Origin: Xenophilus sp. L33
GTDB lineage: Bacteria; Pseudomonadota; Gammaproteobacteria; Burkholderiales; Burkholderiaceae_C
DNA: 64,000 nt
Assembly: GCF_009765735.1 (NCBI RefSeq)
Contig: NZ_LMUW01000056.1
Location: 1 to 64,000 of the forward strand
Direction: 5' to 3'
In this document: piece by piece, positions 21,246 through 32,701 of the stretch
Numbering within the stretch: position 1 is the first letter of the stretch
Layout: each line of letters begins with the position of its first letter
Notes under the pieces: model-generated
What the model saw: only the letters and a program-made list of their open reading frames with translations
Database searches by the model: none
What the model was told of the DNA's origin: nothing
Made by a program: the position numbers and the translations under genes

Positions 21246-22471
21246 GATCGGTAGTCGGCGTTGATCGAGACGTAGTCGTGGCTCAGGTCGCAGGTCCAGA
21301 CGGTGTCGGCGGCCTGGCCGCGGCCGAGGCCGATGCGCACCGTGATCTCGCTCCGCTTCATGACGCGCTGGCCGTCTTCCTCGCGGTAGGACGGGTTGCG
21401 GCCGCCCTGCACCACCACGTGGACGTCGTCCAGGAACAGGTCGATGCCGGTCTGGTCGAGGTCGGCGATGCCGGCATAGCCGACCGCCGCCAGGATGCGC
21501 CCGAGGTTCGGGTCGCTGGCGAAGAAGGCGGTCTTGACAAGCGGCGAATGGGCGACCGCGTAGGCCACCTGCCGGCACTCGGCCGTGTCCTTGCCGCCTT
21601 CGACCTGCACCGTGATGAACTTGGTCGCGCCCTCGCCGTCGCGCACGATGGCCTGCGCCAGCAGCCGGGCGACTTCCTGCATCGCCGCGAACAGCGCGCG
21701 GCCGTCCGCCGAATCGAGCGAGGTGACCGGCGCATGCGCCGCCTTCTGCGTGGCGATGACCACGAAGGAGTCGTTGGTCGAGGTGTCGCCGTCGATGGTC
21801 ACGCGGTTGAACGAGCCTTCGGCCAGCGCGCGGGCCAGCGGCTGCATCAGCGCCGGGTCGATCTTCGCGTCGGTGGCCATGAAGCCGAGCATGGTCGCCA
21901 TGTTCGGCCGGATCATGCCGGCGCCCTTGCTGATGCCGGTGACGGTGACGGTGGCGCCGCCGATCGTCAGCTGGCGGCTGAAGGCCTTCGGCACGGTGTC
22001 GGTGGTCATGATGGCCTCGGCCGCGCGCGCCCAGTGGTCGGGCGCGGCGTCCTTCAAGGCGGCCGGGATGCCGCGCTCGATGCGGTCGATCGGCAGCGGC
22101 TCCATGATCACGCCGGTCGAGAACGGAAGCACCTGCTCGGGCGCGATGTCGAGCTCCTGGGCCAGCGCGATGCAGGTGGCGCGCGCCCGCGCCAGGCCGT
22201 CCTGGCCGGTGCCGGCGTTGGCGTTGCCGGTGTTGATCAGCATCGCCCGGATGCCATGGCCGGCCACGAGGTGTTCGCGGCAGACCTGCACCGGCGCGGC
22301 GCAGAAGCGGTTCTGCGTGAAGACGCCGGCGACCGCGGCGCCCTCGTCGATCAGCACCACGCTCAGGTCCTTGCGGTCGGCCTTGCGCACGCCGGCCTCG
22401 GCGATGCCGATGCGAACGCCTTCGACCGGGTGCAGCGTGGCGGGATCGGGAGCCTTCAGATTGACGGGCAT
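21242..22471 (-). CDS. argJ: Glutamate N-acetyltransferase / amino-acid acetyltransferase
   Basis: The 409-residue bifunctional enzyme of arginine synthesis self-cleaves before Thr. The cleavage site is in [13 protein letters not shown]..., with the ATML element ([12 protein letters not shown]) where Thr becomes the N-terminal nucleophile. The GDTSTND segment is also conserved. The start [10 protein letters not shown] at 22471 lies 14 bases after secA. Position after secA is normal for Burkholderiales. Confidence 0.96.
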   Translation of the reverse strand: MPVNLKAPDPATLHPVEGVRIGIAEAGVRKADRKDLSVVLIDEGAAVAGVFTQNRFCAAPVQVCREHLVAGHGIRAMLINTGNANAGTGQDGLARARATCIALAQELDIAPEQVLPFSTGVIMEPLPIDRIERGIPAALKDAAPDHWARAAEAIMTTDTVPKAFSRQLTIGGATVTVTGISKGAGMIRPNMATMLGFMATDAKIDPALMQPLARALAEGSFNRVTIDGDTSTNDSFVVIATQKAAHAPVTSLDSADGRALFAAMQEVARLLAQAIVRDGEGATKFITVQVEGGKDTAECRQVAYAVAHSPLVKTAFFASDPNLGRILAAVGYAGIADLDQTGIDLFLDDVHVVVQGGRNPSYREEDGQRVMKRSEITVRIGLGRGQAADTVWTCDLSHDYVSINADYRS

Positions 22472-22484
22472 GGTGGTGCGGGCC

Positions 22485-25262
<2,778 letters not shown>

Positions 25263-25475
25263 GAATGGTGATCGAAGCACACTTGCCGCCTGGGGCTGTG
25301 CTGCGACCGAAATCCCTAAGATAGACGAGAACGATGTGGGCGCGCTTCGCACGAAAGCAAGCGAACCCGCTCGCAGGAATGCCGGCGAGCCTCCGATTTT
25401 AGCCGGCTTGCATCCAGGCCCCCGACCGCCGCCATAAGCCCCGCGACCAGCCTCGCATTGCACCCGACAACGACC

Positions 25476-25781
25476 ATGACCAGCCGCTACAACGCCGTCT
25501 CACTGCTGCAGGCCAGCGAGGCCTCGCCCACGCTCGCCTCCCTGGCCGCCCGAGCGCGCGATTCCAGCGAGCGCCTGGCGGCGGTGCAGGACCTGATCCC
25601 GGCGGAGATGCGCGCGGCCGTCCAGGCCGGACCGGCGGAGGGCGAGATCTGGTGCATGCTGGTGAACGGCAGCGCGGCGGCCGCCAAGCTGCGTCAGCTG
25701 GCGCCGGCGCTGCGCCTGCGGCTGGCCACGCGCGGCTGGACCGTCTCGGCGATCCGGATCAAGGTGCAGTCGAGGCGCTGA
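25476..25781 (+). CDS. DUF721/DciA-like protein
   Basis: The 101-residue protein is divergent from secA. It has an N-terminal helical part and a C-terminal strand-rich part ending [12 protein letters not shown], which fits the DUF721 (DciA) family. DciA loads the replicative helicase DnaB in bacteria without DnaC. Betaproteobacterial members near secA are short like this one. The ATG at 25476 is chosen over an upstream TTG. Assignment is by pattern, so function is inferred. Confidence 0.7.
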   Translation: MTSRYNAVSLLQASEASPTLASLAARARDSSERLAAVQDLIPAEMRAAVQAGPAEGEIWCMLVNGSAAAAKLRQLAPALRLRLATRGWTVSAIRIKVQSRR

Positions 25782-25794
25782 GCGCTCAGGACGC

Positions 25795-26580
25795 TCAGAG
25801 CTGCGACAGCGCCAGCCCCAGCGTCACCAGCACCGAGGTGCCGAAGATCACCAGTCCGACCTTGCGGCGCCGGTGGGTCAGCATCCAGAGCGCGACGCCC
25901 GAGATCGTCAGGAAGATCATGCTGCCCGCCAGGGTGTCGACCAGCAGGATCCACGCGACCGGCATGCCGACGCCCTTGTGCAGGTTGGTCAGCGTCGCGA
26001 CGAAGCCGTTCTGGCTGGTGGTGACGCCGACCGAGCGGTTGCCGCGCCAGTATTCGGCCTGCACCAGCGTCTCGGGTCCGCCGAAGTTGAAGGTCCAGCG
26101 CTCCGGCTGTATCAACGCCGGTGCGCGCGGCGCGCCGTTCTCGCCGCCGGCGGCCGCGGCATTCGCCTCGCCTTCGGCCTTGCGGCCCTTGTCCTTCTCG
26201 GTCCAGGGCACCGGCCGCGACGGCTCGATGCGCGTCTGGTTCGGCCCGCGGCTCTGGCCGAGCGCCTGCTGCAGCCAGGCCGCCATTTCCTGCGCATTGG
26301 CCGGCGCCGGATCGGGCAGGCTCAACTGGGCGTTGATGCGCTGCTGCGCCAGCGGCAGCTTGAGCACCGCGCGGTGGTTCAGCCAGATGCCCGCGATCCC
26401 GAAGATCAGTCCGAGCAGAGCGCCCCAGAGGCCGATCCAGCCGTGCGTGTTGCGGATCCACTGGACCGCCGTGGTGCGTCGTCGGTGCGTCGGGCGTCGG
26501 GCGGCGTCGGCTGGGAGCTGGGAGGTGAAGGCGGCCGAGGTCGCGGCACCGGCGGAAGGGTTCGGTGAAGTCGTGCTCAT
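25795..26580 (-). CDS. PepSY-associated transmembrane protein
   Basis: The 261-residue protein has an N-terminal membrane helix (GLWGALLGLIFGIAGIWLNHRAVL), a periplasmic loop of about 120 residues rich in Ala, Gly and charged residues, and two C-terminal helices (ILLVDTLAGSMIFLTISGVALWML; GLVIFGTSVLVTLGLAL). This layout is typical for PepSY-type membrane proteins, often tied to ferric siderophore reduction. It converges on the DUF721 gene. A Fur-like palindrome is found upstream. Confidence 0.8.
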   Translation of the reverse strand: MSTTSPNPSAGAATSAAFTSQLPADAARRPTHRRRTTAVQWIRNTHGWIGLWGALLGLIFGIAGIWLNHRAVLKLPLAQQRINAQLSLPDPAPANAQEMAAWLQQALGQSRGPNQTRIEPSRPVPWTEKDKGRKAEGEANAAAAGGENGAPRAPALIQPERWTFNFGGPETLVQAEYWRGNRSVGVTTSQNGFVATLTNLHKGVGMPVAWILLVDTLAGSMIFLTISGVALWMLTHRRRKVGLVIFGTSVLVTLGLALSQL

Positions 26581-26605
26581 GGGCGATTCGTGGCTGAACG
26601 TGATT

Positions 26606-26624
26606 GTGAATCATTTTCATTCAC
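26606..26624. promoter_or_regulatory. Fur-box-like palindrome upstream of the PepSY gene
   Basis: GTGAATCATTTTCATTCAC is a 19-base element with perfect 6-base outer arms and an AT-rich centre, 26 bases before the PepSY start. It resembles the Fur consensus in size and in the AATCATT/ATT pattern. Iron control of the PepSY gene is an inference. Confidence 0.45.
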
Positions 26625-26666
26625 GATGTCGCCACGGTCGTGGCCGCGCTGGCCTGCGTTTCGGCT

Positions 26667-27806
26667 TCAGAGCGCGCCGAAATCGGTGTGGGCGTCCGTC
26701 GGCGCGCGATGGCGCCACAGTGCCGGGAAGACCTCGATGAGGCGGCCAAAGCCCGCATGCCAACGCCAGCGCTGCCCTTCCAGCCAGACACCGAAGATGC
26801 CCGAGACCGCCAGCGCGAAGGCGACGGCGGTCGCGTACTGCGCCACGTCGTCGTGGTGCGTGCCGAAGGCCACGCGCCACAGCAGCAGCAGCGGGAAGTG
26901 CATCACGTAGATCGGGAAGGTCAGGTCGGCGAGCCACCGGAAGCGCTGCACGAGGGGCGTCGCGCCGGGCCAGGCGCGGCCCGTTGCGCCGCCCGACGGC
27001 AACAGCCACAGCGCCACGGCGACCCAGAAGCCTGCGGCCCAGTCGGTGACGAACTGGTTGGCGAACCAGAACGGCGCCGTGCCGATCGGCAGCGGGAACG
27101 GATGGACGGTCAGCACCACCACGACCGTGGCGACCAGCGCCAACCCGACCGCGACCCAGCCGACGGCCGGCGGCAGTGCGGGCCGCGGCAGGCCATAGGC
27201 GGCGCAGCCCATGAGCCAGATCGGCATCATCAGCACGATCTTCGGGCCGGCGACCAGACAGGCCATCAGCGCCAGGATCCAGGACTTGCGGCCGCGGCCG
27301 GTGCAGAACCAGAGGCCGAAGATCAGGTAGTACCAGGACTCGAAGCCGAGCGACCAGAGCGCGATGTTGGCCGGCGGCGCCGCCGAGAAGAACCACAACT
27401 CGTTCATGAAGGTGCCGGTCACCAGATAACGTGGCAGGAAGGCACCGCGGGCATAGCCGGCGAGCAGGTCCGGATGGCCCTGGAAGCGCATGGCCGCCTC
27501 GACCACCGCAGTGAGGAGCAAGGCCGGGATCACCATCGAGCACAGACGCGCGAGGCGTGCCTGCAGGTAGTCGGCCAGTCCGCGATTGCGCGCCTGCGTG
27601 GTGTAGGCGATCACGAAGCCGGACAGCACGAAGAAGACCACCACCGCGGCGTGCGCGGCGGCGCCGGGTCGGGTGGGCGGATGGATGCTCGACGGGAACC
27701 ACATGTCCTGCGCGTGGCTGCAGACCACCGTCAGGGCCGCGCCCAGTCGCAGGCTGTCCAGCAGCACGCTGGCGCTGCCATCGATCGATCGTGGGTCGTT
27801 TGCCAT
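26667..27806 (-). CDS. Acyltransferase 3 family membrane protein (OafA-like)
   Basis: The 379-residue protein has about ten membrane segments and the family features: an early His in VVCSHAQD, the FFVLSGFVIAY motif with nearby basic residues (QARLARL), and FPIYVMHFPLLLLW near the C-terminus. Such proteins acylate surface glycans or lipids. The acceptor is unknown. It stands alone, with a gene-poor stretch upstream. Confidence 0.85.
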   Translation of the reverse strand: MANDPRSIDGSASVLLDSLRLGAALTVVCSHAQDMWFPSSIHPPTRPGAAAHAAVVVFFVLSGFVIAYTTQARNRGLADYLQARLARLCSMVIPALLLTAVVEAAMRFQGHPDLLAGYARGAFLPRYLVTGTFMNELWFFSAAPPANIALWSLGFESWYYLIFGLWFCTGRGRKSWILALMACLVAGPKIVLMMPIWLMGCAAYGLPRPALPPAVGWVAVGLALVATVVVVLTVHPFPLPIGTAPFWFANQFVTDWAAGFWVAVALWLLPSGGATGRAWPGATPLVQRFRWLADLTFPIYVMHFPLLLLWRVAFGTHHDDVAQYATAVAFALAVSGIFGVWLEGQRWRWHAGFGRLIEVFPALWRHRAPTDAHTDFGAL

Positions 27807-28562
27807 CCGCGTCCCCTGCCACCCGATGTCGTCGCTTCGCCACGAAAAAGGGGGCGAAGTCGCGGGTTCTGTAACGCGACGTTAATCAAACGGGGTAACA
27901 AAATGAAGCACGCGGACGGCGTAGGCCGCCCGGATTTCGCATCGGCCGTGCGAAGTGCTCTGCCTGGGCGGCCTATGCCGGAAGGCGAGAGTGGTGCCGC
28001 TTGTCGGAATCGTAAAGCAAGCTGCAGGCCACATGAATGCTAGAAAGTCCGCCGGAACGTCACGAAAGCACCAACATTCGTGCCCACAACCCGCGAAGTG
28101 CTCGCCTGAGGCCGAAGGCCGCCCGCACTGCACCCGGTGGTGCCGCTGCACGCCCCGTTCGGTACAGCGCCAGGGGCAGCCGAAATCGTGTTGGCGGTGT
28201 GCTGGCAGACCGGGAACGGCCAAAAGGGATCGGCCTGCCCGGCATCAACTATTCGACCGCTCAAGTTTATTGTCGCTGGCCAATCGGGCGCCGCGCCTGC
28301 ATCCGCGCAAACTCGGCCGCGGGCTCCAGATCGGAATCTGCTTGGGGCAAATGCCGCGCTCGTTCTCGAATCTGCCGGGCGCTTTTGGCTTGCCCGCAGC
28401 GTCTCCTCGATTCGCCGAACACGCCATTACGGTAGTTGGGTAGTTGGGTTCATGCCGGCGTAGGCCACCCCGGGGGTGCTGCCTGCGACTATGTGTCGGT
28501 CCGGCCCTGGGCTATTTGAAAGCTCGATCGCCCGCGAGTCCTAGATCAGGCGTCTAGTTTTC
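27807..28562. other. Gene-poor stretch, possible pseudogene remains
   Basis: About 750 bases hold no convincing gene. On the minus strand 28040-28264 a 74-residue frame ends TNVGAFVTFRRTF, which looks like the last strand of an outer-membrane barrel with a C-terminal Phe, but the rest does not fit. The stretch separates the chromosomal genes from the catabolic locus and may be a decayed porin-type gene. Confidence 0.3.
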
Positions 28563-29432
28563 TCAGGCGAAGAAAGCCTTGAACCCAGGTTCGGGCTCGA
28601 AACGCCCGTTGCGCATTGCCAACCTGAGCGGCCCCGGCATCGCCCGCGTCGCGACCGGATGCTCGGCGTCGCCGGGATAGCACAGCATCGAAGCCTCGCC
28701 GACCTTCAGCACCAGCGGCTGGATGAGCGGCGGCGCACGATGCGCGGCGGCGGACAACGCGCTTGTTACGTCTACATGCAGCGTCAGTTCCACCAAGCTC
28801 ATGATCTGCGGCGGCGCCAGGGCGATCTCGCCGGCCCAGTAGCGCTCCAGGGCGTCGCGCGGGCGCATCCAGGCCGTTTCGGTGGTCTCGTGTCCGTCGT
28901 GGCGGGCCTGGACGTCGCGCGGTGCGCGCGCAATGAAGAACCGGGTGTCGAAGCGCTTGGCCTGCAGGCTGGTGACTGGCGTGATCCAGCGGGTCCACGG
29001 CAGCAGCTGCGAACTCGCGAGCCGCAGCTTGCATTCGAACAGTGCGGCGGCGAAGGTCGAGCCAGTGACTACCAGCGCGGCGACGTCGGCGACGATCGAT
29101 TCGTTCGCGTCGCATGCCAGCAGCACGCCTGATTCCTCGAAAGCTTCGCGCATCGCGGCCACGAAGAGGCCGGCGGCCAGCGCGGGGTCGGTGTCGGCTT
29201 CGCCGAGGCGGCGCGCCAGCACGGCGGCCTCTTCATCCAACGCAATAGCTGGGTCGAGGTCGGCGGCATCCAGCTTGCCACCTGGGAAGACGAAGGCATG
29301 CCCAAGAACATCTGACAGCCCGCTACGCTTGAGCATCAACACCTCGGGTCCGGCAGTGCTGTCGCGCAGCAGCAGCAGCGTGGCGGCCGGCTTCGGAACC
29401 ACAACCGCGTCGGCTTCGGGCGCCGCGCTCAT
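28563..29432 (-). CDS. Nudix hydrolase, NUDT19-like (candidate CoA diphosphatase)
   Basis: The 289-residue protein has a Nudix box split by an insertion: FVFPGGKLDAADLD near residue 50, then about 30 residues, then AAMREAFEESGVLLA. A long insertion inside the box is a feature of NUDT19/NUDT7-type enzymes that hydrolyse CoA and acyl-CoA, which fits the CoA-based pathway around it. The start at 29432 overlaps the stop of the short SDR remnant by four bases. It is the last gene of the leftward catabolic operon. Confidence 0.8.
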   Translation of the reverse strand: MSAAPEADAVVVPKPAATLLLLRDSTAGPEVLMLKRSGLSDVLGHAFVFPGGKLDAADLDPAIALDEEAAVLARRLGEADTDPALAAGLFVAAMREAFEESGVLLACDANESIVADVAALVVTGSTFAAALFECKLRLASSQLLPWTRWITPVTSLQAKRFDTRFFIARAPRDVQARHDGHETTETAWMRPRDALERYWAGEIALAPPQIMSLVELTLHVDVTSALSAAAHRAPPLIQPLVLKVGEASMLCYPGDAEHPVATRAMPGPLRLAMRNGRFEPEPGFKAFFA

Positions 29433-29557
29433 TGCAGAATGTCCGAGACGACGGCGCGGTGGAAGTCCATGCAAGGCTGGGAGATGCCACTGCCGCCGCT
29501 GACGATCACGGTCTGGCCTACAAAGGGGTCGGGGCAGTAGATGGATTGGTAGCTCAT
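29429..29557 (-). pseudogene. Remnant of a short-chain dehydrogenase N-terminus
   Basis: A 42-residue frame begins MSYQSIYCPDPFVGQTVIVS and continues GGSGIS, which matches the N-terminus and dinucleotide loop (usually TGGGSGIG) of SDR oxidoreductases. After that the sequence no longer resembles an SDR and ends in MDFHRAVVSDILQ. One Gly of the loop is missing. An internal deletion of an SDR gene explains this best. The residual frame still has a good start and overlaps the Nudix gene by four bases, so it may keep translation coupled. Confidence 0.6.
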
Positions 29558-29574
29558 GGGGGGCTCCGGGTCCT

Positions 29575-31128
29575 TCAGATCTTGCGGTTGTGGCCGACCC
29601 AGTACGGATCGCGCAATACATTCTTGCGGATCTTGCCGACCGGCGTGGTCGGCAGCGGCTCGCTGCGGAATTCGACGCTGCGCGGGCACTTGTAGCCACC
29701 GATCAGGGTGCGGCAATGGGCGATCAGTTCTTCGGCCTCGGCCGATTGTCCATCCTTCAGCACCACCACGGCATGCACCGCCTCGCCCCAACGTTCGCTC
29801 GGGATACCGATCACCGCCGCCTCGCGAACCGCCGGATGCTGGTAGAGCGCACGCTCGACGTCGACCGAATAGACATTCTCTCCGCCGCTCACGATCATGT
29901 CCTTGATGCGGTCGGCGACGTACAGGAAGCCGTGCTCGTCGATGAAGCCGGCATCGCCGCTGTGCATCCAGCCGTCCTTCAGGACGGCGACCGAAGCCTC
30001 GGGATTGTTGAAGTAGCGGGTCATCACGTTGTCGCCGCGGATCTGGATCTCGCCGGTCTCGCGCACATCGGCCTCAGCGTCGTCCGGCCTCGCGATGCGC
30101 ACCTGCATGCCGGTGACCGCGCGCCCGGCCGACTTCATCCGCTCGGGGAAATGCGCCACCGCTTCCAGGTGGTCGCGCCAGCGCAAGGCAGTGGCGTAGC
30201 CGGCGGTCTCGGTCATGCCGTAGATCTGGTGGAAGCCCCAGGTCGGCAGGTCGCGCATCGCCGCCTTCATGATCGGCTCGGGCATCGGCGAGCCGCCGTA
30301 GACGCAAGTGCGCACGCTGCTCAGGTCGTAGTCGGCCAGCCGCGGCTCGTTCATGAGCATGTTGATCATGGTCGGGACCAGCACCACGTTGGTGATCTTG
30401 TGCTCGGCGATCGCGGCCATGACCGGCACCGGGTCGAACTTCGGCAGGATCACGTGGCTGCCGCCGGCCAGCGTGATGTACCAGGCCGGGCCGGCGCCCG
30501 AGAGGTGGAACATGCCGCCGACGTGCATGTGCGTGAGGTCGTCGCGGTGCGGCAGGGTCGCCAGAAAGCAGACCGACACGTACACCACGTTGCGGTGCGA
30601 CAGCGCCACGCCCTTGGACTGCAAGGTGGTGCCCGAGGTGTAGAGCACGATGTAGAGGTCTTCGTTCTTGCGGTCGGCGTCGGGCACCGGCGCGTGCTCG
30701 TCGATCAGCTGCTCGAAGGACAGCATGCCCGCCGGCGTCGCCTCCTCGCCCATGTAGATCAGCTGCAGGTCGCTGCCGGCCTGCAGCTCGCGCGCCTGCT
30801 CGACGAAGGCGTCGTCGACGAACATCACGCGCGCGCCGCAGTCGCGCAGCGCGAAGCGGTTCTCGGCCACCGACCAGCGCACGTTGAGCGGCGCGAAGGC
30901 GCCGCCGCTCCACGGAATCGAGAAGAACAGCTCGAAGTAGCGGTCGGAGTTCATCGACAGCGCAGAGACGCAATCGCCGGGCTTCACGCCCAGCCGCTGC
31001 AGCGCCGCCGCCATCCGCGGCACCCGCTCGCCGATCTCGCGCCAGCTGCGGCGGCGGTCGCGATAGATGGTGCCGGCCCGCTCGGGCTGCTCCATCACCG
31101 CCTGCTTCAGGATCTGGGTGGCTTGCAT
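29575..31128 (-). CDS. AMP-dependent acyl-CoA synthetase (copy 1)
   Basis: The 517-residue adenylate-forming enzyme would activate a carboxylic acid to its CoA ester. The A5 motif (YGMTETAG), A7 (MHSGDAGFIDEHGFLYVADRIKDMI), A8 (SGGENVYSVDVE) and the A10 Lys in PVGKIRKN are all seen. The A3 P-loop reads YTSGTTLQSKGV, so the usual Gly-x-Pro is Leu-Gln-Ser; this is unusual but the Ser/Thr-rich part and Lys remain. Substrate unknown. It starts 13 bases after the DUF7064-type gene. Confidence 0.92.
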   Translation of the reverse strand: MQATQILKQAVMEQPERAGTIYRDRRRSWREIGERVPRMAAALQRLGVKPGDCVSALSMNSDRYFELFFSIPWSGGAFAPLNVRWSVAENRFALRDCGARVMFVDDAFVEQARELQAGSDLQLIYMGEEATPAGMLSFEQLIDEHAPVPDADRKNEDLYIVLYTSGTTLQSKGVALSHRNVVYVSVCFLATLPHRDDLTHMHVGGMFHLSGAGPAWYITLAGGSHVILPKFDPVPVMAAIAEHKITNVVLVPTMINMLMNEPRLADYDLSSVRTCVYGGSPMPEPIMKAAMRDLPTWGFHQIYGMTETAGYATALRWRDHLEAVAHFPERMKSAGRAVTGMQVRIARPDDAEADVRETGEIQIRGDNVMTRYFNNPEASVAVLKDGWMHSGDAGFIDEHGFLYVADRIKDMIVSGGENVYSVDVERALYQHPAVREAAVIGIPSERWGEAVHAVVVLKDGQSAEAEELIAHCRTLIGGYKCPRSVEFRSEPLPTTPVGKIRKNVLRDPYWVGHNRKI

Positions 31129-31141
31129 CGCGATGTCTCCT

Positions 31142-32149
31142 TCAGCCAGCGGCGATCGACGGCTGCTTGTCGGTGAACCAGCGGCCGCGGCGCACCGACA
31201 TGCCCGGGATGCCCATGGTTTCCATCACGCAGCCGTAGCCCTGCCGGCCGTCGAGCAGCCACTTCATCTGCGCGGTCCAGGTGACCGTGGCCGCGTAGGC
31301 GTTCCAGGGCGCGCCGACGTCGGCCACCGCATGCATGTGGAACACCTTGCCGCGCACGTCGGTGACCTTCATGTCCATGCCGACGACGGCGACGCCGAGG
31401 CGAGTGTTGGTCAGCTCGAGGTCGGTCACGCCGAAGACCTCGCCCTTGTCCAGCACGTAGCCGTGCGCCAGCTTGTGGTCGCTGCCGTTGGGCGCGTCCA
31501 TGTCGAGCAGGGTGATGATGTGGAAGGCCAGGTCGTGGTCGAAGGCCGCCGAGATCGAGTTCTGCGCGTTCATGGTCACCGGGTTGCGATGGCCCCAGCT
31601 GTGGTCCATGCGCTCGACGCAGTCGACCTTGAACTCGCGGCCGCGGATCTTCACGGTGCCGGTGACCCGGCCGGTCATGTCGAAGTGGCCGCCCCAGGCG
31701 GCGCCGAGGCCGGAGCCCGCGTGCTGCTGCTCTTTCGTCTTGGCGGCCTTCGGGCTGTGGGCCGGATTGTGGATGTCGAAGGGGTCCATCATCCCGATCC
31801 AGTCGACGTGGATCTCAGTGTCGTTGTAGCCGACGTAGTCGATGCGGTAGTCGCGCGGCGGCTTCACCGCCTTGATCTTCAGGCCGGTCGGCGATTCGAT
31901 GTCGGCCCACAGCTTCGGCGCCGGCAGGTGCGGCTGGACGTCGAAGTACAGCAGGTCGGAGCGCGTGTCCGACAGCGCGCCGTACACGGTCACGTCATTG
32001 ACCATCACGCCGATGCCCGGGCGCACCACCACGTAGACGGTGACCAGCAGGTGTTCCTCCGGCAGCGCGATCGGGAAGAAGTAGGTCTCGGCCCAGGTGT
32101 GGCCGGCATCGGGTGGCGTGTGGTATTCGAGGTCCTTGGCGGTGATCAT
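31142..32149 (-). CDS. DUF7064-type (CrtC/AttH lipocalin-like) protein, copy 1
   Basis: This 335-residue protein has no signal peptide and is rich in beta strands. It carries a conserved DHSWG motif (VERMDHSWGHRNPV) and GHFDMTGRVTGTVKIRGREFKVD, features of the CrtC/AttH-like lipocalin fold now split into DUF7064/7065 entries. Some relatives hydrate or isomerise hydrophobic substrates. It has exactly the same length as copy 2 at 39161-40168, and the two share WVETY/WAETY, DWxGxMDPFDIHxPxHSP and the DHSWG region. The function in this locus is unknown. Confidence 0.8.
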   Translation of the reverse strand: MITAKDLEYHTPPDAGHTWAETYFFPIALPEEHLLVTVYVVVRPGIGVMVNDVTVYGALSDTRSDLLYFDVQPHLPAPKLWADIESPTGLKIKAVKPPRDYRIDYVGYNDTEIHVDWIGMMDPFDIHNPAHSPKAAKTKEQQHAGSGLGAAWGGHFDMTGRVTGTVKIRGREFKVDCVERMDHSWGHRNPVTMNAQNSISAAFDHDLAFHIITLLDMDAPNGSDHKLAHGYVLDKGEVFGVTDLELTNTRLGVAVVGMDMKVTDVRGKVFHMHAVADVGAPWNAYAATVTWTAQMKWLLDGRQGYGCVMETMGIPGMSVRRGRWFTDKQPSIAAG

Positions 32150-32170
32150 GGGAGAGTCCTTGGGATGGGT

Positions 32171-32701
32171 TCAATCGGCGGCGCGGATGCGCAGCGCCAC
32201 GTCGAGGGGCAGGATCGCGTCGGGTTCGGGCTCGATGCTCTGCGGCAGGAACCAGGAGCGCTGGGCGTCCAGCAGATGGCGGGTGTCGTCGACCACGATG
32301 CGCTCGACCCGCTGCCGGGCCGCCGCGTCGAAGTCGACCGAGCGGCGCACCAGCGCGCTGATCTCGTCCTCGAGCCGGGCGGTGACCTCGCGCACCCGCG
32401 GCGGGCGCGGGCCGAGCCGCTCCTGCACCGCGGCCGCATCGTCGATCGCGGCCCGCAGCGAGACTGCTGCGGCGGCCGGCGCGGCCTCGGCGACGGCGCG
32501 CGCCATCTCCAGCTGCACCGACAGTTCGAGGCGCTCGCGGTCCATCGCATGCGGCAGGCGGCTGCGATAGAAGTCGAGCCAGTCGGCCACCAGCTTGAGT
32601 TGCTGCCTGGCAAGCGGATTGGATGGATCGATGGCGGGCGCCACCACGTCCATCAAGGCCTTGGCGGCGGCGCGAAAATCGTTGTCGGCATGGTTGGCCA
32701 T
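32171..32701 (-). CDS. Small helical protein, copy 1 (possible kinase partner)
   Basis: The 176-residue protein is predicted all-helical, with a conserved start FRAAAKALMDVVAPAIDPSN followed by LARQQLKLVADWL. The pattern of helix, PAxDPxNPLA and helix resembles the DUF6285/LvaB-type partner of the levulinate kinase LvaA, although it is longer. The start overlaps the stop of the kinase gene by one base (TGATG), so the two are made together. Copy 2 lies at 40165-40722. No enzyme motif is visible. Confidence 0.7.
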   Translation of the reverse strand: MANHADNDFRAAAKALMDVVAPAIDPSNPLARQQLKLVADWLDFYRSRLPHAMDRERLELSVQLEMARAVAEAAPAAAAVSLRAAIDDAAAVQERLGPRPPRVREVTARLEDEISALVRRSVDFDAAARQRVERIVVDDTRHLLDAQRSWFLPQSIEPEPDAILPLDVALRIRAAD

